A stretch of DNA of 64,000 nt from Pilatotrama ljubarskyi. Taxonomy: Eukaryota; Basidiomycota; Agaricomycetes; Polyporales; Polyporaceae. Below, piece by piece: positions 36,945 through 48,560 of this stretch. A program made the position numbers and the translations under genes. Below the pieces are notes generated by a model. The model was given only the letters and a program-made list of their open reading frames with translations, was not told where the DNA came from and made no database searches. The DNA is taken from positions 248,001 to 312,000 of the forward strand of contig MU277698.1 of NCBI GenBank assembly GCA_022385805.1. The letters are read 5' to 3'. The stretch's first letter is position 1, and each line of letters starts with the position of its first letter.

Positions 36945-37604
36945 CTGGGCTTTGGTGAGCAATCAGTATGAAGGCTAGACCAAGGTATTACGCCCAGACG
37001 GCGGTGGCCGCCGCGTAGGGGTGGATGCTCGAAACGTCCGTTGTGAAACCGCGATGGACGATGCCATGCAGCACCACGCATTCATCCATGCCCCGTTGCC
37101 CGTTAATGAGGCCGTGGCGTGTGTCAGAAACCGGCGCAATACGTGTCTGTACGTACCTCCTGCATCCTGTAGCACCGGCATGATCGTAGTGGTCCCCTCC
37201 GAATGTCGATTGGTCAAGTAGTTTGCACGCCTGGCTTGTCGTACCGCTCCGGTCGCAGACTCGCAAGTCAGAAGGCCCCAGTCGGACTCGTGTGTATATG
37301 TGCCGCCGTCGTGACGGTCGTGGTATGGAAGTGAGAGACTCGTGAGGACCGGACGCAAGGCGATGGTCGTAGTGACCGCGTTCTCCACGTGGCGGTGGCG
37401 GGAGCACTAGAGAGCGTCTCCATACGCAAGCGCCGTGGTACACGTATCTTGACTTGAGCCAGTGATATAGACATAGTATGTGATACAAGGTGATCATCCA
37501 GGAACATCAAAGCGAGTAGTTCTGCCACCGAAGTCTCCGACAATATGCGTACTAAGATATCGATAGCGACTTGAAGACGAGGACATAGCGGACCTCACGA
37601 ATCA
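36945..37604. other. No recognisable gene
   Basis: This stretch should hold the upstream exons of the orphan membrane-protein tail if that gene were intact. Three overlapping minus-strand frames are open but show no domain and no fitting splice donor. Confidence 0.5.
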
Positions 37605-38901
37605 TCACGATGGGGTATATGCAGGAGGCGATTCCTCCTCGTCCACCAATATATGTCTGATATCGCCTGGTGGAGGATGAGGGTACATTGGCACCCCTGT
37701 GGAAGGTCCGCTGCTCGACCCAGCCTCGGAAGACGGCCCAGAGGTTTCCTGTTGGCTCGCGCTCTGGAACTGCGACGGGTCTTTGCGGTCCAAGCTGAGG
37801 GTCAATGGTCCTGCTCCGGAGATCACGTCAAACGAGCTTTGACGTGCAGCTTCCCTCGCGAGAGCCTTCTGGGAAGGTAGGACTGCAGGGGATTGAAGAC
37901 GTGGTGAGGGTGCTGGTGAGTCGGGCGGCGGCAGTCCAGGCACGAAGAGAAGACCGCGATCTCCCACTTGCTGCATTGCAGCTGCTTGGTCGGGGTTCAC
38001 GAACGGGATGACATGTGGAGGTGTATCTGCATGCATATGGACGATCCGTGAGTGGATATTACTCTCATATAATGGCAAGGCGTGGCTCGGACCTCGCTGC
38101 GCAACAGACCCGTAGTCGTACTCGGGTGGCACCTTGGCCCGTCTCCTACACCAATAGAGCAGCGCCAAGAGCAGTGCCGCGAGCACCGCAACGCCGCCTA
38201 CTGCAGCGCCGATGAGCGCACCCTTGGGCACGGAGGACTTGCTGGTGGCCGCGGCTACTGTAGAGGCACTGGTTTGCGCACTCGAAGTCGTTTGGAATGC
38301 ACCAGACGCCGATGCAGAGGATGGACTGACAGAGGAGGAAGTCGAGGACTGATCTGGCCCTGGAACCTCGATCGCGACGTAGTCGAAGTAGTAGGGCATG
38401 TCCGCGGTGGCGGCCGTGACGTTGATGATAAGAGTGTAGGACTTGTAGGGCATGCCAGTCACGGAGAAGAAGTTCACGTTGTTCACAGGATTGCTGACGT
38501 TCGACGCCTTGTAAGGGACCATGGCTGGTATGCCAGCGTAGTCCCACCCGATGACGCTGTACTTGGATTCCGTGAGAGGCGCGTAGGAGGTCGCAGGCGG
38601 CCTGATACTGCCGTAGACCCAAACGGCAGTCCCTGCCTCGCGCAAATACACAGTGAGGCGTGTCGCAACAACGAGGGATATTGCTCTGCTACTCACCATT
38701 GAAGGGAAACTCGATACTGATGTCGAGAAGGGGTCCTACTTGCAGAGTATTGTTATAGATCGGGCCCTGATTCTCCTCGTCGAGACTAGCCCCGTTGAGA
38801 CTTGACCAGCCCCTGCCGTGGTACGGCCCATACTGCTCGACGTTGCGGTAGGTGAATCGAGTGATGTCGGAGTTGTCGTACTTGACTATATGCGAGGACA
38901 T
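37605..38901 (-). CDS. Single-pass membrane protein, tandem paralogue A
   Basis: Three exons on the minus strand, 38901-38697, 38632-38093 and 38026-37605, giving 388 residues. The start MSSHIVKYD corresponds to MSSHTVLVD in the neighbouring paralogue. Residues 1 to about 185 form a beta-rich outer domain with GRGWSSLNGASLDEENQGP, WVYGSIRPPATSYA, SVIGWDYAG and YYFDYVAIEVPGP. A Ser/Thr-rich stalk follows, then one helix (GALIGAAVGGVAVLAALLLA) with a basic stop (WCRRR), and a Pro/Ser-rich cytosolic tail ending SPPAYTPS. There is no classical signal peptide, a feature of this large agaricomycete family as I recall it. Intron 2 (66 nt, weak donor GTCCGA) is in frame and is placed by analogy with the paralogue. 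Function unknown; a cell-surface sensor or adhesion role is a guess. Confidence 0.8.
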
Positions 38902-39700
38902 GAGAGATCGTGAGCGGGGTGCCCGGGTCGACGTTGGGAGAGGAGGCAGGAGAGATACCTCGATTCGATAGCTTGCGTCCTGCGTCCTGCACGGCGTTGG
39001 AATCAATCCGGTGTTGTCGGATACTGAGACACTTCATCATCGCATGCGCCGTGGGTCGGGATCACTGTGAATTCCGTATAGCCGTGTCAAGCCGCGGCAG
39101 GCTGTTCGAAATTTGTTTGCAGACCAGCTCTTGCTAATTTAGTTTGGCCGAGAAGAACGAACATACCATGTACCCCTTTCCATACGGAGAAACACGTACA
39201 TTTGGATTACCCATCCAACCTAATACCGTGGAGTCGTAGGCATAGACCCCGAAGCAATCGCGAGCAGAAGGGCCGGGGTCCGGGAGCTCGCATAGCACAA
39301 GTTCCTGGAGTGGCTGTGCTGCTGGTGCCGTGTCTCGGACTCTCTTGGCGTGCTCACTTGTACCTGATGGAAAGCAGAACCTGGACGTACCGAATTGCAG
39401 TACAATAGGAACAAAGTGCCCAAGAGACGGGGAAACATAGGAAGTAACAGTTAAAGGGTCCTCAAGCGTACTGGATGACCTCAACGCGAGTCGGCGAGAG
39501 ACCCGTTCGACGGCGACAGAAGGCAAAGTTGAACCGAAGCGGAGATCCGAGCTAGTCCGCTGGTATAGGGCAACATGATTCACTGTAGATATCAAAAGAC
39601 ACGCCATAGACTACTATCGTCAATCGACGTACCATACGCTGAAAGAAGCCTAGATGCGGGCACGAGTAGTAAATGCACCGTCGGCGACTGCATGACGTAT
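38902..39700. other. Spacer between tandem paralogues
   Basis: This 799-nt spacer must contain the promoter of paralogue A and the 3' region of paralogue B. No further exon was found. Confidence 0.6.
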
Positions 39701-40980
39701 TCATGCAGGACCGGGCGAATACGCAGGGGGAGACTCTTCCGAGTGATCCTGTGCATAGCTACCGGTCGCCGCTGCTACATTGAGTGGAGACGCAGCAAAG
39801 TCTTCATGCAATGAAGCCCTAGAGCTCTCGCCCCTGGACGGCCTGTATTGAGAGAACAGTGCGCTGTTCTTCTGACCGTCGCTGTTCGATGCGGTCGTCG
39901 TAGTATTGGAGAGCGGTCGCATGAATGCGGCAGCCATGGCCTTGTGCGAGGGCAGCCACACAGAAGTGGTAGAAGGCAGCTCGAGATGAGCCGTCCCAGG
40001 GATGGACCGAGAGAAGGAAGGACGGTCTTCGCCTTCCCTCGTGCCGCAGGAAGAGGGCGGAGTAACGTACGGGGTGATTGGCGGAGGGAGATCTGGAGTG
40101 ATAAGACAATCATTGCGCGCCACAGAGGTGATATTACGGAAGACCTACCTTGCTGTCCAACTGAACCATAGTCGAAATCGGAAGAACGCCTGCTATGGCG
40201 CCTCTTGAACATGCAAGCGACGAGGAGTACGGATATGGCAACTAAGGCCACTCCACCTACTGTCGCACCCACGATCGCACCGATCGGAAGAGCTGCGTCG
40301 GTGGACGTGAAACCCGCAAGTGGAGGCAGTGCCGTCGCGCGCCCGTCACTACGCGAGGACTGAGATGATGGGATGAATGAGGCTGTAGATAACAGGGAGG
40401 TCGCGGTCGCAGACGTAGACGGTGCTGGGCCAGGGACCTCGATGACGATGTAATCCAAGTAGTAGGGTGCGTCAATTGACGCGCGAGTGACGTTGATCGT
40501 GAGGACGTATGATCCGTAAGGCATATCGTTGGACGTGAAGAAGTTGACGTTGTTCCTGGGTACGGTGAGGTTCGGAGCTTGAAATGGCTGCATCGACGCC
40601 TCGCCTCCATAGTCCCACCCGAGGACGCTATACTCTGACAGTGTCAATAGGGCATATGTCGCGGTAGGGGGGCGTATACTGCCGAACACAGCGACGCGTG
40701 TGCCTATGAAGGAAGATGGCATACGATTGAACGTCCTTTCGATGGGTTCAAACAAGTGAAGTTGAAGAGCTTTCGTACCATTGAACGGAAACGCAACACT
40801 GGTATCTTCAACGGTAGCTACGTGCAGTGTCGAATTGTGGATTGGCCCCTCGGTGTCTTCGTCAAGACTGGGGCCCGACAAGGATGACCAGCCCTTGCCA
40901 CGATAAGGGCCTAACTCGATGTTGACATAGCTGATACTGTCTGTATCAGAGTCGTCGACGAGAACTGTGTGCGAGGACAT
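39701..40980 (-). CDS. Single-pass membrane protein, tandem paralogue B
   Basis: Three exons on the minus strand, 40980-40779, 40703-40149 and 40092-39701, giving 382 residues. The plan matches paralogue A: MSSHTVLVDDSDTDSISY, GKGWSSLSGPSLDEDTEGP, VFGSIRPPTATYA, SVLGWDYGG, YYLDYIVIEVPGP, a Ser/Thr stalk, a helix (PIGAIVGATVGGVALVAIS...LLVACMF), a basic KRRHSRR and a tail ending SPPAYSPGPA. Both introns sit at the same places as in A, and intron 1 (75 nt) stays open in frame. The two genes lie in the same orientation about 0.8 kb apart, so a local duplication is the simplest origin. The outer domain is well conserved while the stalk and tail have diverged. Function unknown. Confidence 0.82.
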
Positions 40981-42659
40981 AGGTAAATAGCAAGCAGGTG
41001 GATGGCGAGCGATTCTGAGTAGGTGGGTGGTCGACGTACCAGGCATACCGGCTGTGGACGATATGTGGGATCCGGAGCGCTGTTGGCGCTAGATACTTCA
41101 TGTCTTCTGCGTGTCATCGATCGCGACGAGACGCCAGAATGAGATGACCCCCTGCACGTCGTGTATTGCTCGGTCCCATGGACCCACAATGCATCACATG
41201 GGCCAGGGTTCTAGGTCAGGAACAAGTTGGCCGCAGGTAAGTGCGACGGTACAAGGAGTTTCTCTGGAAATCATGGCTGGGAGTATGAGCCTTTCTAAGT
41301 ATTCCATGATGCCGTCTTCAAGCTGGAACCACTCACCGCTTGTGCATATCCTGGTGATCCTGGAAAAGGCTGGCAGTCTCGTCGCGGCCGGCATGAACGT
41401 CCACTGCACTGGTCTGCAGTGCACCGCTGCAGAGCGCTGTTAGGATCAATCGGAGTGTCGGACCGGGCCACCGTGGTCAGCACTCTAGCGCCGTCATCAT
41501 CATCTTCGACCGCTCACTAGTGCGCGACTGCCATAGCTCTTGAAGCTTGAGCTGCTTAAGCTTGTTCTTCCGCCGAGTTCGTCGCCTGCACTGTTCCACT
41601 TCTCGGCATGTTCAACACTCCTTAGAAACACAGACCATGACAAAGGGTGCTCAGGATAGCAGGATGCAGGCACGCGCGTTCCTAGTAACGCCGGCGGCAA
41701 ATGTGGGCCGGCAATGATAGACCTGCTTCAGCTGTGCAATATCGTGAAAGGGCCGTCATAGCCAAGTACATGTTCCAAGACGGTACGTCAGCGATACTGC
41801 GCTGTTGCATGTCCAGATGACACCCAGGTAACTTGTTAATGAATGTGAACGCCTGCGAACTTCATCATCATTTGCCACTACCGCCACCACCGTTGCCGCT
41901 GCTCCCGCAATCGAGCAGAGGAACTACGTCAGCACGCCCACCAAGAGTAGCCAGCAGGCAGCCAAAGCGTGATCCATGCTACGTTTTTAATATCGTCGTG
42001 ATTGAATGCGTCCAACAGAGGCAGGCTTCGTGCGCAGAGTATTACTGCACAATCATGGATGGTCCTTGCCCCAGACGACCGTCTGAACGCCCAGATGGGA
42101 TTGAAGAGAAGAATGCCCATCCTCCTCTTGGTCACCCGTTGGAGTACATGTCGCGGCTTATCGCGATGCCTGGCAGCAGAGCGCGTCATCTTGCCCCTGC
42201 ACCACGTATGGTAGTAGGTAAGCCGTCTTGTACTTGGATATTCTTGCGCTAATCTCTCATCCGATAGAGCTTGGGGCGACCATGATAATGCTCGTCCGTA
42301 GGATCTTTGAGGTTCTCCCTACTTCCTCTTTGGGTGTAGCGACCCTCACTCTACCTGCAACTTTGAGCGAGCTTCGTCAGGCTCTGGCAGCGGGAGGTGT
42401 CGCATCACTTCCGCGCATAGCCCCCTCCTTGTACGGGAGACGACTGGCGTAAGCTGATAGGTCTTTGTTGCTTCTGAACTTCAGGTCCGACCGTCACGAC
42501 TCCCTTTGGCAGCCCGCGGGATCGGCTCATCAGGCCCCGCCCTACCTCGGATGCCAGGCTCGTCATCCCGAGCAGTGGCGGCGGTACCTCGCTCTAACTT
42601 TAACCACACAAGAGGCAACGGGAACCGCCAGAACCACATGGGCGCCAGAGAAGCGTAGC
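40981..42659. other. No gene that can be supported
   Basis: About 1.7 kb lie between the start of paralogue B and the P450 TATA box. Frames on both strands show no domain or exon chain. Confidence 0.5.
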
Positions 42660-42667
42660 ATATATAG
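42660..42667 (+). promoter_or_regulatory. TATA box of the P450 gene
   Basis: The sequence ATATATAG lies about 45-50 nt before the ATG at 42712, with a CT-rich patch between them. Confidence 0.65.
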
Positions 42668-42711
42668 CGCACCGTTGGTCACGCCATGCTCCCCAACACC
42701 TCTTTCTCAGC

Positions 42712-44789
42712 ATGTCTATCTTGCAGTCCTATGGTTACCTGACTGGAGCACTGGACCTTCTAGCCATCGTTGCTGCGTGTTTCGTGTTCAGGGCGATCCA
42801 GAGTCGGAGCCGCAGATCTCTCCCTCCTGGACCTCGCGGCCTCCCTGTCATAGGGAATGCATTCGACATCCCACAGAAGCAGGCCTGGCTTGTCTATCGT
42901 GATCTTGCCGCTCAGTACGGTACGTGTGACCCGCCCTACGAAGCACCGTAACTACACGTCTACTCCACCTCCATGCAGGCGACGTCGTTGCCCTTAATGC
43001 ACTCGGACAGACACTTGTCATAGTCAGCTCGATGACGGCCGCCGTGGATCTATTTGAGAAGCGGTCAGCCATATACTCAGACCGACAAGACTCAATACTC
43101 GCTGTTTTGTATGTCTTGCTCCGAGGGCGTACCTCATGAATGCTCAAGAGTGCTCTATAGGACGGGATGGACGTGGAACCTTGCGTTCAAGAGATACGGG
43201 GACGATTGGCGACGAGTCCGCCGTCTCTTCTGGAAGCATTTCCAGCCTAACGCGGTATCGAAGTTCCGACCGGTCCAACAGCGCGAGGCACGCCGCTTCC
43301 TTCGGCGATTGCTCGAGGATCAGAGCGATCTCGACGCCAGCATCAAACTGTGAGTACGCCGTACACGTGTACGATGATCGTCTTCAGGCTTTGCAGAGTT
43401 TGAAACACGACCTAGCTCGCTTTCCGCGACGATCCTGAGCGCCATTCACGGACTTCCACTCGAGGATGTGACGGATGACTATGTGCGCATCCTGAACGAG
43501 GCTGAGGACGGCATAGGGGAGGCGTTCACTCCGGGTGCTTTTCTCGTAGAGTTCTTCCCATGGCTCCGGCACGTCCCCGCGTGGTTTCCAGGCGCAGGGT
43601 GGCAGAAGAAGGTCGTGGAGTGGCGAGGGCAGGCCATGGCCATCGTCGAAGTACCGTATGGGGCCGCTCAGGATGCGATGGTAGGTCGAGCATATATTTC
43701 GCAAGATTTCACGGTTCAGCATGCTCAGGCCCCGTCAACAGAAACGGGGCTACGGGGAGCCGTCCGTCCTGAGCGTACTCCTGAGTGAGATGTCACACCA
43801 CGATGAACCCGAGCAAGGTGACCAGGTCATCAAAGAGACGACCGCGGTCGCATTCGGAGGTGAGACTCCGCGTTCTACAAGCTGCTTCGCGGCGTTGTCA
43901 CCCGCCCACTCTGTTCCCAGCCGGTACAGACACGGTGCGAACATTATTGGCTGCCAAATTCAACGTGCACTGAAATGTGCATGCTAGACGGCAGCGACTC
44001 TGCTCGCATTCTTCTGCGCCATGATCCTTCATCCAGAGGTCCAGAAGCGCGCACGAGAAGAGCTCGACGCAGTCGTTGGCGCAAACAGGCTTCCTGAACA
44101 AGCAGACCGCCCGTCGCTGCCATATGTCAACGCTATCGTGAAGGAGCTGCTGCGTTGGCACACCGTCGCACCACTCGGGGTAGCGCACCGCTGTATGGAG
44201 GAGGACGAGTATCGAGGGTGGACAATCCCGAAGGGCGCGATCATCGTGCCGAATGCTTGGTACGTGCTCGTTCGACTCGTCACACTCACGCATTGAATAT
44301 CGATCCAGGGCTATGTTGCACGATCCGGATGTATTCCCCGAGCCCGAGGCCTTTCGCCCGGAGCGCTTCCTCAAAGACGGGCAGCTCAACCCTGACGTCC
44401 TCGACCCAGAGCGTATCGCGTTTGGTTTCGGCAGAAGGTATGTGTCCTCGGGCGTCTCTTGTGCGTCCCCACGAAACTGAGACGAGCGTGTAGGATCTGC
44501 CCCGGAAGACACTTTGCGGATGACGCGCTATTCATCAACGTCGCCTCCGTCCTTCATGTGTTCGATATCGTGCCTGCGCTCGACGAGCATGGGCAGCCGA
44601 TACCGGTAGAGGCGCGGATGACGTCGGGTTTCCTATCGTAGGTGGCGCTCCCCATCCTACCTTGCTGGTATATTGATGAGATGCGCTTTCCCGCGGGTTA
44701 GCTATCTAGAGGAGTTCAAGTATACTATACGCCCAAGATCGGACGCCGCCGAGGCGCTCATTCGAGCAGATGCGGGCGTTGCGCCATGA
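42712..44789 (+). CDS. Cytochrome P450 monooxygenase
   Basis: Ten exons: 42712-42919, 42979-43108, 43161-43349, 43416-43680, 43742-43859, 43921-43934, 43988-44259, 44309-44437, 44494-44637 and 44702-44789, giving 518 residues with all phases closing. An N-terminal anchor (LDLLAIVAACFVF) is followed by the proline hinge PPGPRGLPVIGN. The C-helix region (GDDWRRVRRLFWKHFQP), I-helix AFGAGTDTTAATLLAFF, ExxR (KELLRW, about residues 361-364), FRPERFL and the haem loop FGFGRRICPGRHF (Cys about 444) are all intact, so the enzyme should be active and ER-bound. The I-helix AGTDT is encoded across a 14-nt exon. The sequence resembles agaricomycete P450s of the CYP64-related group; the substrate cannot be told. 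No other biosynthetic gene lies nearby. Confidence 0.95.
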
Positions 44790-45434
44790 TTATCTCGTAG
44801 AGTGCGTGCTGCGGAGAGGGCAGGCCGATAGATCTTGCTTGTACGAGACAACACGGGCAGCTGAGCGATGAGTGTATATGAACTTTCATCAAGATACTGT
44901 CCAGCGTCCCGTGTATTGCTAATCGTTGATCGAACGAAGGTGCTTCCGGCGGGTGTGACCGCACCAAGATTCTTAGCGTCAATCCAGAAGGTCGAAGAAA
45001 TGCGGAGGACGGAGTCGTCGTCTTGCCTGCTCGTCGATTTACCCGGAGATCTTGTGAGCACCCCAAGCAAAGCGCGCCTGAGTACCTAGCACGCGGAAGA
45101 ACCTCGACAGGATGGTGGACAAACGTCGAGCACTCGAAATCATAGCATGAGAGCATCTGTACGCGTAATACAGCAGGAAAGCGAGGACAGCAGAACGACA
45201 TGAACATGTACTAAAGCAGCTATACCAGCAAGCCTCCTGTGAGCATGCAAATCCAGTCAGGCTTGAGGCCCGGGAAAAGATCATCTAAGAGGCCAAGGAT
45301 AATCCAAGAAAGTGGGGAGCAGCGAGGGGTACGACAAAGGCGCCGATCCTCTGGAGCATGTTACCAGAAGGATTAGAAATTCGATCCTGTCTGTTTCGAC
45401 GATTCAGGACACTCACAAGGGACGCTCATAACCT
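44790..45434. other. Convergent 3' region, no gene recognised
   Basis: The P450 and the dsRNA-binding gene converge on this 645-nt stretch. No exon chain was found in it. Confidence 0.6.
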
Positions 45435-45776
45435 TCAAGCACCACTCAGCGCACGCAGTGCCTGCTCGGCAGCGAGCTCGCGCGCTGCACCGAGGGTGGT
45501 TGCAGAGCCACGGCCGTATTCCACGCCGCGGACTGTGAGGTAATCATTAATACCGGCGCGAACGTTTGAGAGGATGACCCTCGTAGACTCACAGAAGACG
45601 CAGGCGGTCCAGGATAGAGCATTCTGGGGACCGGCCTGGGTCTGCGTCCACTGGACGTGGGCACCCAGGTTGTTCTTCTGGATGTAGTCGTTGAGGGCCA
45701 TCCGCCAGTCTGTCGTGTCGTTATGGGCTGAGATCGAAAGCCTCAGCGCCGAAGTGGAGCACTCACGTTCAGACAT
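45435..45776 (-). CDS. Stand-alone double-stranded-RNA-binding protein (74 aa)
   Basis: Three exons on the minus strand: 45776-45767 (10 nt), 45709-45593 and 45532-45435, giving 74 residues. The whole protein is one dsRBD: an N-terminal helix WRMALNDYIQKNNLG, strands AHVQWTQTQ and WTACVFFRGVEYGRG, and the C-terminal helix TLGAARELAAEQALRAL, which is where the fold makes its lysine/arginine contacts. Here that helix lacks the usual KKxAK lysines, so RNA affinity may be low. Known dsRBDs act in RNA interference, RNA editing or as dimerisation modules. Intron 2 (60 nt) is in frame without a stop; reading through it would insert 20 residues into the domain. The model relies on the 10-nt first exon, whose donor is GTGAGT. 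Confidence 0.82.
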   Translation of the reverse strand: MSERECSTSALRLSISAHNDTTDWRMALNDYIQKNNLGAHVQWTQTQAGPQNALSWTACVFCESTRVILSNVRAGINDYLTVRGVEYGRGSATTLGAARELAAEQALRALSGA

Positions 45777-48560
45777 AGCGAAGAAGGTAAGGCCTGAGGT
45801 GGAGATGGAGACGGAAAGGTTTATGGGTTTTTGCTCCTGTGGTGCGAGGTGTAGGAGAGCGAGTAGAAGAGACGGGCAGCGGATGAGGTAGGCTGTAGCG
45901 TAGCCGTCCTCTTAAACATCCAGTGTGTCCCGAACTGTGTGCCGAGCGACTGCTGGGACACTGCTGGGACCAGCAGCGTCCGCAACGGCCAAACAGATAC
46001 GCGCCGACGACGTGCTGAGAGCGCCATGTCGTCAACCCGCGAGCGGTTGAAACTGCTCTGTGGAGAAGGGAAGGCGTCAGTAGTCTCACTCGGGTTCCAC
46101 TCTGCAGTGTTTTTTGACGTTAGGAAATCCGCCGCGTGGTGAAACCGCCACCTCGGAGGACCACAACCATGCGGACGCGCTGGGTAGGCGGTACGGACAA
46201 CAGACCATTCGGACTCTTTCTGGGCAACTCATTACCGAGTCAGGTGTGGTACGGCGACTGATCCTGTAGGGTTCGGAACGAGGGTGACAAGCGAATCCAC
46301 CACATGCAGTACTTGTAGTGAGGTGAATATGTGATCAAGACTCACATGAAGTGAAGCTCCTAACGGGGCACCCGGTCTCTCGACCACACCCTCCCATTCA
46401 GAAGTCTTGTCGCCACTGGCGTGCTCCCGCCTTCGTGGCATTGACCACACTTTAGCAATTCCTATCCATAGTCAACGTCATGCGTGCGAAGATGAGGATG
46501 AGGTACGGGAGGGTACGCACCCTGATGAAAACGTTTCACGTCGCCAGGTCAGGATCGTTATCACTGACGCCTCCGAGGATCATGCGACTGCGCAAGATTG
46601 TGGACGGTTCCACATGCAATGGAGAACGGTGAACAGTCGGCGGAAGGACCCTGATTATCTTTTTGACAGGTCACGTCGGGCGTTGCGCGAAATGTATCGA
46701 CGAGGTCTCTAGTGACTGGGCACTTTGTACTGATGCTCACGGACGAATCGCGGGAACCAGCTAGAGGATTTGGACTGCTATAAGCCATTAGCCAAGTTTG
46801 CCACCGCCTGCGTAACGCAGTGGGCTAGGGGGAGGGTCCTGCATGTACAATCCATACCGGCATTGCTGAGATTTAGAGAGCGCACGGGTTGCCCTACAGC
46901 GTTAAGGACCGGCGCACTAGAAACTTCCCGATGCCACCGCGCTGCGAAGAAAAAAACCGGTAGAATCGCAGATAGCGCGTTTGCAATTCGAGTGGTCGAC
47001 CTCGCAGGAGCCAACAATTGTCTGATGGCCAAGAGGAACCTGTCGGACATGCTGGTGGTCGTGTGCGCGAAGACGCGATGTGTGCGGACTACTTACCTCA
47101 CTCACAATACACTATTGGGCCAGGAAGCGGGAAGCATGATCCCGGAAGGAGCTCCCCGCCTGTACAGGTCCCATCTCTGGACACCCGCTCTCTATTCCAG
47201 CAGAATTTCCTGGATCGTATACCGGACCTGATTAATTTGCTCGACTCGCGGAGCGGTCTCGAGACGCACTGGCACCTCCAGGGAACAGATGGAACCGCTG
47301 CTATGCGAGCTGCGGGAAACTAGCCTGAGCGTGGCGGGAGCTCCGGGTCGTCGGGCGTAGGCAATGGAGACAAAGTGAGCGCTCAGACGAGCGGCTAGAC
47401 CACCTTGGCGCGGGACACAATGTGACGCACGTCTGCATGAAACGACGCCCTGGCCGAGGTGGTACGCAACGGGTGAGCGATAATTGCAACCGCGAGTGCA
47501 GAAAACTTACGGGTTCGCTCATCAGAACAGATGGCGTGTCGTCAGGCTTGGACGTCCTCTGCAGTGCCGACAGCTCACCTCCAAGGGGTGCCTGGGAAAG
47601 GGTAATGTCGTCATGCGGCCATTGAAGCCACGCGCAACGTCCGATTGATATTTGCTGCTTCGCCTGAGAGGCCTGCTTGCGCTCACGACAGCGCTCGAAG
47701 CTGCTCAACATGCAGTCTTCCCTCAGATAGAATATCCTATGTGATTTCGGTAGAGGTATGGAGGAGCACAACCTCCAGTGAATGGGGAGCGCGTCTCTAG
47801 AGCTGCAAAGCGCTCATGTCAAGGGGAGAGCCTGTGAGTTCGCATACCCACCAGTGTGCATCTGATACGAGCTACAGCGTCCAGCCAGTCGAACAGCATA
47901 TGATACGGATGGAACCTTCTCAGGACAGCAACCTCAGCGAGCTCCTCCATAGCGAAGCCCACAGCCCCCATTATCGCCGAACAGAGTGGCAGCTGAATGC
48001 ATTGACAGTCAACGGTCTCCGCGCCTAGTTCTTGCAGATAATGGCGGGCATGAGCCACCTGCAGGCAGTGGAAGAACAGAGGACGACCACAGGGAGCGCC
48101 GTTCAACTGCTCGTTGTCGGAGTCCAGTGAAGGTTCGTTCGACTCCGGCCCGGTGATACCTGCCTTATAATGCGGGGAGCTCGGATTTTGCCGGTGTGAG
48201 CTCGATCCGGTCGCCCGGACAATCTGCTCGAGCGCTCATGCACATGCACAAGGCGCCCAAATCGACAATTGGATTGAAGTGAGGAGGTACGGCCTGGCCA
48301 ACCATCGCGCCATCAGAAGACGTCGAGGGAGCTCCTTGATTCAATATCCAGGCTTTAGTGGAAGACTGTGCCTCGTGGGCGGAGATGCTATCCCATAGAG
48401 CCTCCCGAACGGGCGGTCGGTAAAAAGGTCACATTAGCAGGAAGATGAACCTAGTGCGGGGTACAATGCAATCGTCCCAAGCATTCCGAGTCCAGCAAAG
48501 CACTACGAGATCCACAACGCTGCCACCAGGGATGACTCCGGACGTTACGAATGTCATTGA
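45777..48560. other. No gene that can be supported
   Basis: About 2.8 kb. A minus-strand frame at 47819-48106 (95 codons) has a protein-like helical stretch (MEELAEVAVLRRF) but no partner exons or known domain. The left end should hold the promoter of the dsRBD gene. Confidence 0.45.

Noticed and set aside
42712..44789. P450 as part of a secondary-metabolite cluster
   Set aside because: No polyketide, peptide, terpene or tailoring gene and no transporter lies next to it.
47819..48106. 95-codon minus-strand frame with a helical stretch
   Set aside because: No splice sites, promoter or recognisable domain; could be chance.
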